Origin: Bacillota bacterium
Lineage (GTDB): Bacteria; Bacillota; Clostridia; Lachnospirales; Lachnospiraceae
Direction of reading: 5' to 3'
Assembly: GCA_023398855.1 (NCBI GenBank)
Contig: JAEWRS010000021.1
Location: 1 to 20,757 of the forward strand
DNA length: 20,757 nt
Shown: piece by piece, positions 1 to 8,700 of the stretch
Layout of the letters: each line of letters begins with the position of its first letter
Position numbering within the stretch: the first letter of the stretch is position 1
Position numbers and translations under genes: made by a program
Notes under the pieces: model-generated
Told to the model about the DNA's origin: nothing
Seen by the model: the letters and a program-made list of their open reading frames with translations, nothing else
Databases searched by the model: none

Positions 1-194
1 TCTTCTTTGTAATGATGGTAAAAATCACTGGCTTTTTCCGGCCCGATCTGATCAACCCAGATTTCCGGATTCGTGTCATAAAATAATTCTGCCCAGCTCT
101 TTTGTTCTTTTGATTTTCCACTGGTACCTTCAATCTGCCACGCACTGCTTGAAGTCCCAATTAAGAAACCATCAGGTATTTTAATCATTTCCAT
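1..194 (-). CDS. GH1 family 6-phospho-beta-glucosidase, N-terminal part (cut by window edge)
   Basis: Only the first 64 codons are present; the gene runs off the left edge. The start reads MEMIKIPDGFLIGTSSSAWQ and continues with IEG, which is the N-terminal strand of glycoside hydrolase family 1 (phospho-beta-glucosidases and beta-glucosidases, with Gln in the sugar-binding subsite of the AWQIEG segment). ATG at 194-192 is chosen because a GGGGGA ribosome site (201-206) lies seven bases upstream. A second Met is at codon 3. The gene follows the IID stop by only 12 bases and is the fourth gene of the PTS operon. That context favours a phospho-glycosidase acting in the cytoplasm on a disaccharide or glucoside phosphorylated during import. 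The catalytic glutamates lie outside the window, so substrate specificity cannot be judged. Confidence 0.85.
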   Translation of the reverse strand, partial: MEMIKIPDGFLIGTSSSAWQIEGTSGKSKEQKSWAELFYDTNPEIWVDQIGPEKASDFYHHYKE

Positions 195-206
195 ATTTAT
201 TCCCCC

Positions 207-1019
207 TTAAAAGACTCCAATAGCCACTCCTGCCATTGCTATCGCTAAGAATACCAAAATCATCTTTAATGATGAAACACCTTTTTTCGACATCAGCCAC
301 CAGCTAAGGATAATAACAAATAATGGAAGCAGCTTTGGATAAATGGAGTTCACCATATCATTTGCCACAATACCTGCATTGTCCGCCGTTGCACCTATCT
401 GGAAGTTTAATTTCAAGGATACAAAGGAAGCCCCAACTCCACCTACAACAATTGCACCAAGTGTGTTAATTGCTTTTCTGACCTTTTGTGCTGTCTCACC
501 AATTAAAATATCAACTGATTTAGTCCCCAGGTGGTATCCCTTCATAAACAGGGCATATGACATCGTGCCGACAATTCCAAGGTAAGCCGCAATATAAAAT
601 AATGGGCCTAATATGCTGCCTCCCTGGGCTATTCCAACAGCAATAGAAAGCAAAAGGGGAATGAGCATGCCAGGAATCATTGCATCACCAATACCGGCAA
701 GCGGTCCCATCAGTCCGACTTTGATACTGTTAATTGTCTCATCATCAATGTCTGCACCATTGGCCCGTTCTTCTTCAAGTCCGCATACAACACCGCCAAT
801 CACGCTGCCAAGCTGTGGCTCTGTACAGTAAAAACCACTGTGGCGCTGCAGCCCTTTTTTCAATTCCTCTTTATCACCTGGATATAGATCCTTCATGATC
901 GGAATCATAGAATCACCAAAGCCAAATGCCATTTCCCATTGATAAGTCATATCAGCCAGGTATCCGGCTTCCCATCGAACCCAGCTCTCGATCAAAGCTT
1001 TCTTGGATAGCTTTTTCAT
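207..1019 (-). CDS. PTS mannose/fructose/sorbose-family transporter subunit IID
   Basis: This is a 270-residue membrane subunit of a mannose-family phosphotransferase permease, which forms the sugar channel together with IIC. Family features visible are the N-terminal stretch with WEAGYLADMTYQWEMAFGFG, the LQRHSGFYCTEPQLGSVIGG segment, the conserved GPLAGIGDAMI motif near residues 105-115, and hydrophobic segments at about 115-160, 185-205 and 230-270. Length matches the family (about 270-300). Start ATG at 1019-1017 directly abuts the IIC stop (reading TAAATG). Its ribosome site GGAGGAGG lies inside the last IIC codons, so the two are probably translationally coupled. The sugar is not determined by this subunit; the downstream GH1 gene suggests a beta-glucoside or beta-linked disaccharide. 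Confidence 0.95.
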   Translation of the reverse strand: MKKLSKKALIESWVRWEAGYLADMTYQWEMAFGFGDSMIPIMKDLYPGDKEELKKGLQRHSGFYCTEPQLGSVIGGVVCGLEEERANGADIDDETINSIKVGLMGPLAGIGDAMIPGMLIPLLLSIAVGIAQGGSILGPLFYIAAYLGIVGTMSYALFMKGYHLGTKSVDILIGETAQKVRKAINTLGAIVVGGVGASFVSLKLNFQIGATADNAGIVANDMVNSIYPKLLPLFVIILSWWLMSKKGVSSLKMILVFLAIAMAGVAIGVF

Positions 1020-1838
1020 TTACAGCACCTCCTCCATATCATTATCATTCTGAATAACCGCTCTTTGAACAACGCCACTCTTCTGGTAGCTCATAAATGC
1101 AACAAATGCTGCAATCACAGTTAAAGACACCATATTGATTCCAATAGCTGAAATCATTGTGAATCCAAAAGCAATCGGAATCAGGTCCAATACATTTTTT
1201 GCAAGATTCTTAACCAATAACCCAACACCAATAGCAGGAAATAATCCTCCTAAAACAGTTAATACACGCATAACAAAAGACTCTGCAGGAAATGTGCTGA
1301 TAATCCAGCCAGCAATGTCCTGCCCAAAATAAAGAATCATAAAAGTAGGAACCAGACGTGATGCTAATAAAAGCAGCTGCGGCCATATCCAGTGGTTTCT
1401 TAAAAATGAGGCTTCATTACCAACTGCAATTGCTTTTACTGCACGCTCGTTGAATACTGAGTTTATAATGCAGACACCATTATGTAATACAACTCCAACT
1501 GCTCCCATTGCCGTGGCAATTGCTACTGCCGCTTCAATATTGGAACCTGTTTTTACTGCCACAATTCCCAGTCCAACACCGATAAAAGCTGCCGCATTTA
1601 AGTCCGTAGGCATGGTTCCGCCAGGCGTTACCATAGCAATAAAAACCATTTGAACTGCAGCACCAACAATAATACCTGTCTGAACATCTCCTAACACTAA
1701 GCCAATTACAAACCCAGAGATTAATGGGCGTCCCAAAATATACCAGCCGCCGATACAGCCTAACAGCCATGGTGACATCAATGTACCCAGGTAAGCAAGA
1801 ATTCCAATGATAATTGCCTGAACGATACTAATTGTCAT
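1020..1838 (-). CDS. PTS mannose/fructose/sorbose-family transporter subunit IIC
   Basis: This is a 272-residue polytopic membrane protein beginning MTISIVQAIIIGILAYLGT. It is the channel partner of IID in a mannose-family PTS. Visible family features are a hydrophobic N-terminus, the GDVQTGIIVGAAVQMVFIA segment around residues 50-68, the TPGGTMPTD loop near 71-79, and repeated hydrophobic helices to about residue 250, followed by a short charged cytoplasmic tail ending NDNDMEEVL. The start is supported by GGGAGG about eight bases upstream, lying across the IIB stop; the gap to IIB is 14 bases. Length is normal for IIC (about 250-275). IIB-IIC-IID order is the usual one. No IIA gene is visible here; it may lie elsewhere. 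Confidence 0.95.
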   Translation of the reverse strand: MTISIVQAIIIGILAYLGTLMSPWLLGCIGGWYILGRPLISGFVIGLVLGDVQTGIIVGAAVQMVFIAMVTPGGTMPTDLNAAAFIGVGLGIVAVKTGSNIEAAVAIATAMGAVGVVLHNGVCIINSVFNERAVKAIAVGNEASFLRNHWIWPQLLLLASRLVPTFMILYFGQDIAGWIISTFPAESFVMRVLTVLGGLFPAIGVGLLVKNLAKNVLDLIPIAFGFTMISAIGINMVSLTVIAAFVAFMSYQKSGVVQRAVIQNDNDMEEVL

Positions 1839-1852
1839 AATACGATACCTCC

Positions 1853-2362
1853 CTATACTTCTTCATTTGCATATGCCAACAACTTCTCTCTGACAGCTGA
1901 ATACTTTACTTTTGTTGCATCAGGAACAATCTGATATTCGATTTCATAGCCTTTTGAAAATATCTTGTCGTAAACCCTGATATCCTCTTTTGTAACATCG
2001 CAGTTTTTCCCCACCTTCAAGGTATCCTCTTTCGCACTCTGGGGGCCAACGTTTAAAATGCTTACTTTTGTTTTCATATTGTGGTCAACCAACAATTTAC
2101 ACATTGTCAGTGGCTCTTTGGTTATAACAAAATAATTTTTCCCACTGTTGGTAGCTTCCTCCATCTTGATAAGAAACTGTTCCAATGTCCATACAAACGT
2201 TTTTTTGTCTGAAGAAGCTTTTAATGCCTGGCGGATTAATTGGTCATTTGCAGCGTTATCATTTACCGCAATGATTCCGTCACATTCCCTTTCCATCGCC
2301 CAGCGGGTAACTACCTGACCATGAATAATTCGATCATCACATCTTAAAAAGCTAATTGCCAT
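1853..2362 (-). CDS. PTS mannose/fructose/sorbose-family transporter subunit IIB
   Basis: This is a 169-residue cytoplasmic phosphocarrier of a mannose-family PTS. It receives phosphate from IIA and passes it to the incoming sugar. The N-terminus MAISFLRCDDRIIHGQVV contains the conserved D-R-x-x-H-G-Q motif; His14 is the expected phosphorylated residue (family knowledge). The frame is open upstream to a GTG at 2404, but I choose ATG 2362-2360. It gives the normal family length, places the D-R-H-G-Q motif at its usual position, and has GGAGG nine bases upstream; the longer version would add 14 unrelated residues that include this ribosome site. The gene is first in the operon, about 110 bases downstream of the predicted transcription start. 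Confidence 0.95.
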   Translation of the reverse strand: MAISFLRCDDRIIHGQVVTRWAMERECDGIIAVNDNAANDQLIRQALKASSDKKTFVWTLEQFLIKMEEATNSGKNYFVITKEPLTMCKLLVDHNMKTKVSILNVGPQSAKEDTLKVGKNCDVTKEDIRVYDKIFSKGYEIEYQIVPDATKVKYSAVREKLLAYANEEV

Positions 2363-2426
2363 AAATAATTGCCTCCATTTACTTTTGTTTATTTTCTTAA
2401 CCACTTTTTCACCTTACCCTGTTTCA

Positions 2427-2439
2427 ATACAAAATGTAT
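2427..2439. promoter_or_regulatory. Inverted repeat ATACA-AAA-TGTAT in the PTS operon leader
   Basis: A perfect 5+5 inverted repeat lies about 60 bases downstream of the centre of the promoter operator. The ATACA/TGTAT half-sites match that operator, and similar sequence recurs near 2550-2562. This resembles GntR/HutC-type operators, but no regulator gene is in the window. A good AGGAGG ribosome-site sequence next to it (2443-2449) is not followed by a usable reading frame. Confidence 0.4.
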
Positions 2440-2478
2440 ATAACCTCCTTTTTTAGTTTAAATTTGTTTATTTACTAC

Positions 2479-2507
2479 ATTATATTGTATTTTAGATACA
2501 TTGTAAA
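2479..2507 (-). promoter_or_regulatory. Sigma-A promoter of the PTS/GH1 operon with embedded operator
   Basis: On the minus strand the site reads TTTACA (2507-2502), 17 bases, TATAAT (2484-2479), a near-consensus housekeeping promoter. The expected start of transcription is near 2472, leaving a leader of about 110 bases before IIB. The spacer contains the inverted repeat TGTAT-TTTAG-ATACA (2486-2500). A repressor bound there would block RNA polymerase directly, as expected for a sugar-inducible PTS operon. No sigma-54 -24/-12 element, the alternative for mannose-family PTS operons, was seen. Confidence 0.8.
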
Positions 2508-2549
2508 GCTTTTTATGTATTTTTATTACTATTTTTTTGCTTTTCGACG

Positions 2550-2572
2550 ATACAAATTGTAACTAATTACAA
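2550..2572. promoter_or_regulatory. Further TACAA/TTGTA inverted repeats upstream of the PTS promoter
   Basis: Two overlapping perfect repeats are present: TACAA-A-TTGTA (2551-2561) and TTGTAA-CTAA-TTACAA (2557-2572). Their centre is about 63 bases upstream of the operator inside the promoter. They may be an upstream operator for the same regulator. The region is AT-rich, so chance is possible. Confidence 0.35.
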
Positions 2573-2580
2573 TTCATGAG

Positions 2581-2621
2581 AAAAAGCAGCCAAACCAGGT
2601 ATTCTCTTGCTGGTGGCTGCT
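2581..2621 (-). terminator. Intrinsic terminator between the tRNA unit and the PTS operon
   Basis: The arms AGCAGCC and ACCAG (2585-2598) pair with CTGGT and GGCTGCT (2610-2621), with a two-base bulge and an 11-base loop. On the minus strand the stem is followed by TTTTT (2585-2581). It sits 75 bases upstream of the PTS -35 box and would insulate that promoter. The tRNA transcript already has its own terminator at 2758-2795, so what this one stops is unclear. Confidence 0.7.
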
Positions 2622-2757
2622 TCTTATTCAGTTACTGTTGTTTGTAAAGTCCTTACCACCCGGTCTATCCGGACTGCTGATAAGAAGTGATTTTATTAGC
2701 AGGAATTTTTCAGAGACAAAATGCCGTAATAGGAAAAGGTCAACCTTTCCTGAAATC
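2622..2757. other. Intergenic stretch with no recognised gene
   Basis: About 135 bases lie between two minus-strand terminators. I see no convincing promoter or ribosome-site-led frame. There are two small dyads: CCGG-ATAGA-CCGG on the minus strand near 2670-2685, and AGGAAAAGGT/ACCTTTCCT at 2731-2751. A plus-strand frame crosses this region but runs antisense through the tRNA and is not credible. Confidence 0.5.
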
Positions 2758-2795
2758 AAAAAAGCCGAAAACCAAGTAAAAACAAGGCTTTCGGC
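2758..2795 (-). terminator. Intrinsic terminator of the tRNA-Arg transcript
   Basis: On the minus strand GCCGAAA (2795-2789) and TTTCGGC (2770-2764) form the stem, extended by a short GCC/GGT pairing, and are followed by TTTTTT (2763-2758). It begins nine bases after the encoded CCA of the tRNA, which is the expected arrangement. Confidence 0.85.
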
Positions 2796-2803
2796 GGTGC
2801 GTC

Positions 2804-2880
2804 TGGTGTTCCTGAGCGGATTCGAACCGCTGGCCTTCCGCTTAGGAGGCGGACGCTCTATCCTACTGAGCTACAGAAAC
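2804..2880 (-). tRNA. tRNA-Arg (anticodon CCU)
   Basis: This 77-base tRNA folds completely. The acceptor is GTTTCTG with CAGGAAC, followed by discriminator A and an encoded CCA. The D-arm is GCTCAGTAGGATAGAGC. The anticodon stem TCCGC/GCGGA encloses the loop CTCCTAA with anticodon CCT (reads AGG), and the T-arm has AGCGG-TTCGAAT-CCGCT. It is the downstream member of a unit whose promoter is at 3041-3069, after a degenerate tRNA-like copy, and is followed at once by a terminator. Confidence 0.96.
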
Positions 2881-2885
2881 ACATA

Positions 2886-2970
2886 TGAAGTTTTTGTGGG
2901 CGAATCCCTAAAAAGTGAAACTCTAAGTTCTCTTTGGCGGCGGCGCTCTATCCTGCTGAGCTGCTAAAAC
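2886..2970 (-). pseudogene. Degenerate tRNA-like relic, probably a tRNA-Arg paralogue
   Basis: The 19 bases at 2944-2962 match the D-arm of the neighbouring tRNA-Arg (2854-2872) with one mismatch, at an offset of exactly 90 bases. The implied 5' end GTTTTAG can pair in six of seven positions with CAAAAAC at the 3' end. That is followed by TTCA in place of a discriminator and CCA, giving an 85-base unit. The middle is wrecked: the expected anticodon stem (CCGCC/AGAAC) cannot pair, the loop lacks T33, a 24-base hairpin (AAAGAGAACT with AGTTTCACTTT) occupies the region, and the T-arm has only a five-base loop. It lies between a strong promoter and the intact tRNA, so it is very probably transcribed. 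Confidence 0.7.
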
Positions 2971-2978
2971 GCCTATAG

Positions 2979-3037
2979 GAAACGGTAAAGATATGGCAGA
3001 ACTGTTGTTCTGCTCTGCATTCCTTTAAGGTCCGTTT
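2979..3037 (-). other. Structured leader of the tRNA unit
   Basis: A perfect hairpin, GCAGAAC-loop of four-GTTCTGC (2996-3013), is enclosed by an outer AAACGG/CCGTTT pairing (2980-2985 with 3032-3037). It has no T-run, so it is not a terminator. It may help processing of the tRNA precursor, but this is inference. Confidence 0.4.
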
Positions 3038-3040
3038 ACT

Positions 3041-3069
3041 ATTATATTCACAAACTGACGTTTCGTCAA
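3041..3069 (-). promoter_or_regulatory. Strong sigma-A promoter of the tRNA unit
   Basis: On the minus strand the site is TTGACG (3069-3064), a 17-base spacer, and TATAAT (3046-3041). Transcription should begin near 3034, about 60 bases before the tRNA-like relic. A perfect TGACG-TTT-CGTCA dyad (3056-3068) covers the -35 box. The promoter starts 14 bases after the stop codon of the DUF3881 gene, and no terminator separates them, so read-through into the tRNA unit is possible. Confidence 0.85.
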
Positions 3070-3082
3070 GACAATTTTGTAC

Positions 3083-3970
3083 TTATTCCACCTGCTCCGC
3101 AAAATTCACGGTTCCCTGCATCCAGATCTGCCCCTTGAACCTGCGTCCGATTTCAGGAGTTCCCGTCAGATCCTTTTTAGCAATTCCCACATGGAAAGTA
3201 AGGTCACTGCAATCCAGGGTAAAATCATAAACCTCTTCATTGGTGATCTGGTTCTTCTTTTCTTCTATCTTTATGATCTCTCCAATAATGGAGTACTGGT
3301 CACATTCCACGCCGCAAGGCATAAAGCAGGAATCAATGATAGAGTATAAATCCTCCTTCATCACCCTTCTGGAGGCCTGGGAATATAAATCAATATCTTC
3401 AATGGTAAGGGTCTCCATGGCATCTTCATCGCCGTTCTTTGCCGCTTCTAAAAGCGTATTACGGTCCTTTGCCGCCACTCTGGCCTTTTCCCTTTGTGTA
3501 TCTGTCTTCTGAATGGGAAGCAGAACCTTTCCGCTTACCGCAAGCCCGGTAAGGTAGACGTCCTTTGTATCCACGGGGTGATGGTCGATAACCCGCTCCC
3601 TGCATTCAAAGGAATTGTCTATATAAAATATGAGTGAAATCCCCACCTTATATTCTTCCATAAGGCCGGCGTAGGTTTCACGCTCAGTATGGCGTTGGAT
3701 GGAACAGGCTACGTCTGATGTCATATCATTGCTTTTCAAGTACGGATAATAGTAACTTCTTTGAAAATTCCCTTCCCGGTCCATCTCTCCAAAGACAGCA
3801 ATTCCCATACCCGGAGCCACTTCTCTGCGAAGTTCGCAAAGATTGGATTCCTCGTCAATCTGAATCCGTTTCAAGCCTGACAAATCTTCGCAGAGCTTAT
3901 CCAATAACTGATCTATTTCCCTGTCTTTTTGATATAGGCTGAAACCAATGGTTCTTAAAAATTTATGCAT
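3083..3970 (-). CDS. DUF3881 family protein of unknown function
   Basis: This is a 295-residue soluble protein starting MHKFLRTIGFSLYQKDREID, which I recognise as the DUF3881 family; its function is not known. There is no signal peptide or membrane segment. It contains conserved-looking stretches such as ELRREVAPGMGIAVFGEMD, YYYPYLKS and HHPVDTKDVYLTGLAVSGKVLLP, and ends with a beta-rich segment. The frame is open to a TTG at 4120, but I choose ATG 3970-3968. It gives the family N-terminus, has AGGTGA eight bases upstream, and the 50 extra residues would start only a few bases after the predicted transcription start. The gene appears monocistronic, lying between the gdhA terminator and the tRNA promoter. 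Confidence 0.8.
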   Translation of the reverse strand: MHKFLRTIGFSLYQKDREIDQLLDKLCEDLSGLKRIQIDEESNLCELRREVAPGMGIAVFGEMDREGNFQRSYYYPYLKSNDMTSDVACSIQRHTERETYAGLMEEYKVGISLIFYIDNSFECRERVIDHHPVDTKDVYLTGLAVSGKVLLPIQKTDTQREKARVAAKDRNTLLEAAKNGDEDAMETLTIEDIDLYSQASRRVMKEDLYSIIDSCFMPCGVECDQYSIIGEIIKIEEKKNQITNEEVYDFTLDCSDLTFHVGIAKKDLTGTPEIGRRFKGQIWMQGTVNFAEQVE

Positions 3971-4047
3971 AGGAGCATCACCTGCTTTCTGAAATATAAA
4001 AGAAGCTCGATTCACTCTGGCTTCTGGAACGGCGGATTTGCGAAACT

Positions 4048-4117
4048 CTACCTGGGATATCGCCTTACTTAAAGTAAGCAATACCGGGAAAACAATAAGG
4101 CGAAGAATACTCCGCCT
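4048..4117 (-). promoter_or_regulatory. Structured 5' leader of the DUF3881 mRNA
   Basis: Two hairpins lie in the roughly 155-base leader. One is AGGCGGAG-TATT-CTTCGCCT (4117-4098), followed on the minus strand by TATTGTTTT. The other is CTTACTTTAAGTAAG (4064-4078), which extends into a longer imperfect stem from GGTATTGC to GGCGATATCC. The first could be a weak attenuator. No known riboswitch class was recognised. Confidence 0.35.
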
Positions 4118-4132
4118 CAAGCCTTACCGTTT

Positions 4133-4162
4133 ATTATATACTAAAATTCATGATAATGCCAG
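4133..4162 (-). promoter_or_regulatory. Probable promoter of the DUF3881 gene
   Basis: On the minus strand there is a perfect TATAAT (4138-4133), with CTGGCA (4162-4157) 18 bases upstream matching four of six -35 positions. The site lies just after the gdhA terminator, where a new promoter is needed. Confidence 0.6.
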
Positions 4163-4179
4163 CATAATTTTCTTATTTT

Positions 4180-4219
4180 AAAAATTGGGGTCCATTCCCA
4201 ATTAATCGGAACAGACCCC
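4180..4219 (-). terminator. Intrinsic terminator of gdhA
   Basis: On the minus strand GGGGTC...GACCCC (4219-4214 with 4192-4187), extended by an inner TTCC/GGAA pairing around an AT-rich loop, is followed by AATTTTT (to 4180). It begins eight bases after the gdhA stop codon. Confidence 0.9.
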
Positions 4220-4226
4220 TTGTTTT

Positions 4227-5624
<1,398 letters not shown>

Positions 5625-5626
<2 letters not shown>

Positions 5627-5662
5627 AAAGGGGCCAGAACTTTTGTGAGTTCCGGCCCCTTT
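5625..5662 (-). terminator. Strong intrinsic terminator ahead of gdhA
   Basis: On the minus strand the stem AAAGGGGCCGGAACT/AGTTCTGGCCCCTTT (ends at 5662 and 5627, loop CACAAA) is followed by a T-run reaching 5625. It lies downstream of the giant surface-protein gene and ends that transcript. It also sits inside the leader made from the promoter at 5685-5713. TTGCC at its 3' side can pair either with GGCAA before the stem or with GGCAA after it. Confidence 0.92.
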
Positions 5663-5684
5663 GCCTTGTCATAACTTCTAAAAA

Positions 5685-5713
5685 ATTATAACAAGTTCAT
5701 TTAATAAAGTCAA
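5685..5713 (-). promoter_or_regulatory. Consensus sigma-A promoter upstream of the gdhA leader terminator
   Basis: On the minus strand the site is TTGACT (5713-5708), a 17-base spacer, and TATAAT (5690-5685). Transcription would begin near 5678 and meet the 5625-5662 terminator within about 20-50 bases. It lies entirely between the surface-protein stop codon and the terminator. It is probably the gdhA promoter, with the terminator acting as an attenuator, or the promoter of a short RNA. Confidence 0.8.
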
Positions 5714-5735
5714 TAAACACTTTTCCTTTATTTTC

Positions 5736-8700
5736 TTAATTTTCTTTTTTCTTTTTGCTAAGTGCTGCATAAAGAGCCATCATGAATCCGGACAGGACCA
5801 CCATTACCTTTCCAACGGCTTTTTGCCGGTCTCCCGTCTTTGGCAGATTGGCAAGTGGTATCTTCCCGTCATCAACATTTAAAAGCTCAAGGGAACTGTT
5901 ACCTGGCAGATTGGCAAGTGGTACCGGGTCCGGTACAATTGTCACCGGGATGCCCGGACGGCCTGGGTTCACTCTTCCAGATTCTCCCGATGAACCATCC
6001 TCTCTGTATAACTCATCCTGAATGGTAATCGTAAAACTGTTGATTCCATCTAAGGTCACAGGTGGGATATTGCTGTTAATATAATATCCCACAGGTGCTT
6101 TTGTTTCAATGAAAACATAGGTGTCTTTTGGGAGTCTCTTTATTTCAAACTGTCCGGTGCTGTCCGTCACAAACGTTCCCGCTGCAGCCCTGTCGTCCGT
6201 GTATCCTGCAAAAGAGCCGCTATCCAGCTTCACATACGATCCATTGGAGGCTTTTAGTATGAACTCAGCACCTTTCAGCTTCACATCCGCATAAACCGCG
6301 TTGGTTTTTATTACAGTGATTTTTGACGGCGTATTGGCAATGGCACCATTGGTTTTTTCAAGCAATCCCGGTGTTGTATAACGGATTTCCTTATTGGTTT
6401 CATTAATGGTAAAGTCTGCTGTCCATGGAACCGTTCCAAGAAGATATCCCTCAGGCGGTTTTATCTCTGTCAGGCGATAGGTACCGTAGGGCAGGTTTGT
6501 TATCACTCCTTTTCCGTTTAACGCAAAGGTTATGGTATTTCCTACCACCTGACCGGCCGTCCAGACAGCGCTATCTGCTGCTGCCTGATGGCGGTAGCTG
6601 TCCCAGGCTCCCGGAACCAGGGTCGAAAGATTTGACAGCACAAATTCTGCCCCCTCAAGCCTTTTTCCGGTATTTTCGCCATCCACCTTTTCCATTTCCA
6701 GATTTCCGGTGCTGATCCTGTTAGTCACGGTAACAGTTACAAGAGCGTCCTTTGAAATCACTGCTGCATTGCTGTTATCCTTTAAGATGCTTACTTTGCC
6801 TTCCTCATCAATTCTGATATAAAACGGATCAATGGAATCGTACCGGTCAGAAGAAGCCTCCCTGATCTGGTAATCACCATGCTTCAGTCCCAGATGAATC
6901 AAGCCGTCAGCTCCAGTGGTAAATAATCCTGTATCAGAATTCCTGTCAGTCTTAAACCGGTTTGCTCCAAACATTGATAAAACTCTGTTTTCTTCATACC
7001 GTCCCGGACCTAATATTTCAAACGGAATTCCGCTTATACTGTTTCCAAGATTATCCGTCTTCTTAAGCTGAAGCTCAAACTGAGCTCTCTCATTGACTAC
7101 CTCGTTGCCGTTTCCTAAGTCTGCTTCCCTTTGGTTCTCTGTAACAGCAAACTCAAACTCCGACCTTCCATTCAGGCTTAAATAACCCTTTGGTACCTTT
7201 ATTTCTTTAAGAATATAGGTTCCGTATGGTATTTCCTTTATAGCCACGTGACCGTTTGCCGCTGTAAAACGGATTTCTCCGCCTTCTGTCTCAACGTCAA
7301 TGATTCCCATTGTCTCCAACTCTGCCTGGCTCTTTTTCCCCAGATTCTCTGCAAACCGCTCAAAGGCTCCGTCAACATTCGTTTCCTTTCTGTTTAAGGA
7401 GAACTGGGCAGAAGCAATTTTTTCTCCTGTGGTACTGTCTACCTTGTCAAATACCAGGGAACCTGTTCCATAGTCATCGGTAACAAAATCGTTTCCGTCT
7501 GCAAGGACCGTATAAGACTCTCTGTCACTCAGCAAGGTCACTTCAAAGACTCTGTCGTTTAATTCATAGCCGGCAGGGGCCTTCTGTTCCTTCACATAGT
7601 AGGTTCCCAGCGAAAGCATCTTAGATTCCCCTGTTCCGCCATTTTCAGTTGTCATGGTTCCTGCAAGTGCTGTCAAGTCTTTATCGGAGTAAATCTCAAA
7701 TACCGCTCCTTCAAGCCTCATCTCATGGTTATGAGATGCAGCCTTGTTGATACGTATTTTGGCCATATTCCTTAAATCATATACCACAACCGTCTCCCAG
7801 TTGCCAGATTGCAGCACAGTCAGTTCCTTTTCAGCAGTTACGCCATAATTGGCAGGTGCCATAGTTTCTTTTAAAATATATTTGCCTGCCGGGAGACGTT
7901 TTACAGTAACTCTTCCATTGCTTTTGGTGGTAAATGCTGAACCTTCCACCTGGCCTTCCTTTAATCCGGTATAGGAGTTGTTTTCATCAAGAGCCACGTA
8001 TTTTCCGTCCGGGGTCATGAGCATAAATACTGCGCCAGACAGTGCCTCCTCTGTTTTCTGATCCCGTTTTTCAATGGTCAGCTCATGAGGCGTATTAACA
8101 ATTCCATTGCCACTTATCAGCTTCACGCCTTCATCACTTTCCATGGTAAAAGCTTTGGTCCATTGACTGCCGCTGCTGAATAAATATCCGTCAGGAGCCT
8201 TAATTTCTGTTAAGGTATAGGTTCCATATGGAATCTGGGCTAAAAGACCTGTCTTGGACTCTCCTGTTCCGTCTACCTGGAATCTGATCCAAAGCCTTCC
8301 GTTCTCATTACCAGTTGATACACCGGAAACGCCCAGACCTGATACATGATTCTGATAAGCCTTAAACGCTCCGCTGACCACAGAATCTCCGCTTAACTCA
8401 AATTGTGCTCCTGCAATCGCTTTCCCGTTCTCTTTGTCAATCTTTTCCATGGATAGGGGACCGGTCTTAATCACATTCTTTACAGTCAGGTTGATCTGGT
8501 TCTGTTCTTTGCTGTCAAAGATAAGCTCACCACGGCCCTCTCCATTTAAGAGAGAAACATCTCCGTTCAAATCAATTCTTACGTAGAATGGTGCTACCGG
8601 TTCATAACCCACTGCATCCAGCTCTTCTATTTTGTAATCCCCATAAGGAAGATTCCATTTAATAAGGCCCTCTCCGTCAGTTTGTTTTACTTCGTATCCG

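Noticed and set aside
2363..2404. GTG start extending IIB by 14 residues
   Set aside because: The extension spans the GGAGG that serves the ATG at 2362, and family length and motif position favour the shorter protein.
2405..2580. Sigma-54 promoter or catabolite-response element in front of the PTS operon
   Set aside because: I looked for GG-N10-GC type -24/-12 elements and for a cre consensus on both strands and found no acceptable match, while a near-perfect sigma-A promoter is present.
2638..2967. 109-codon plus-strand open frame
   Set aside because: It runs antisense through the complete tRNA-Arg, its terminator and the tRNA-like relic, and has no credible ribosome site.
3971..4120. N-terminal extension of the DUF3881 gene from TTG at 4120
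   Set aside because: It would begin a few bases after the predicted transcription start, has a weak ribosome site, and the extra 50 residues do not resemble the family; the hairpins there fit a leader better.
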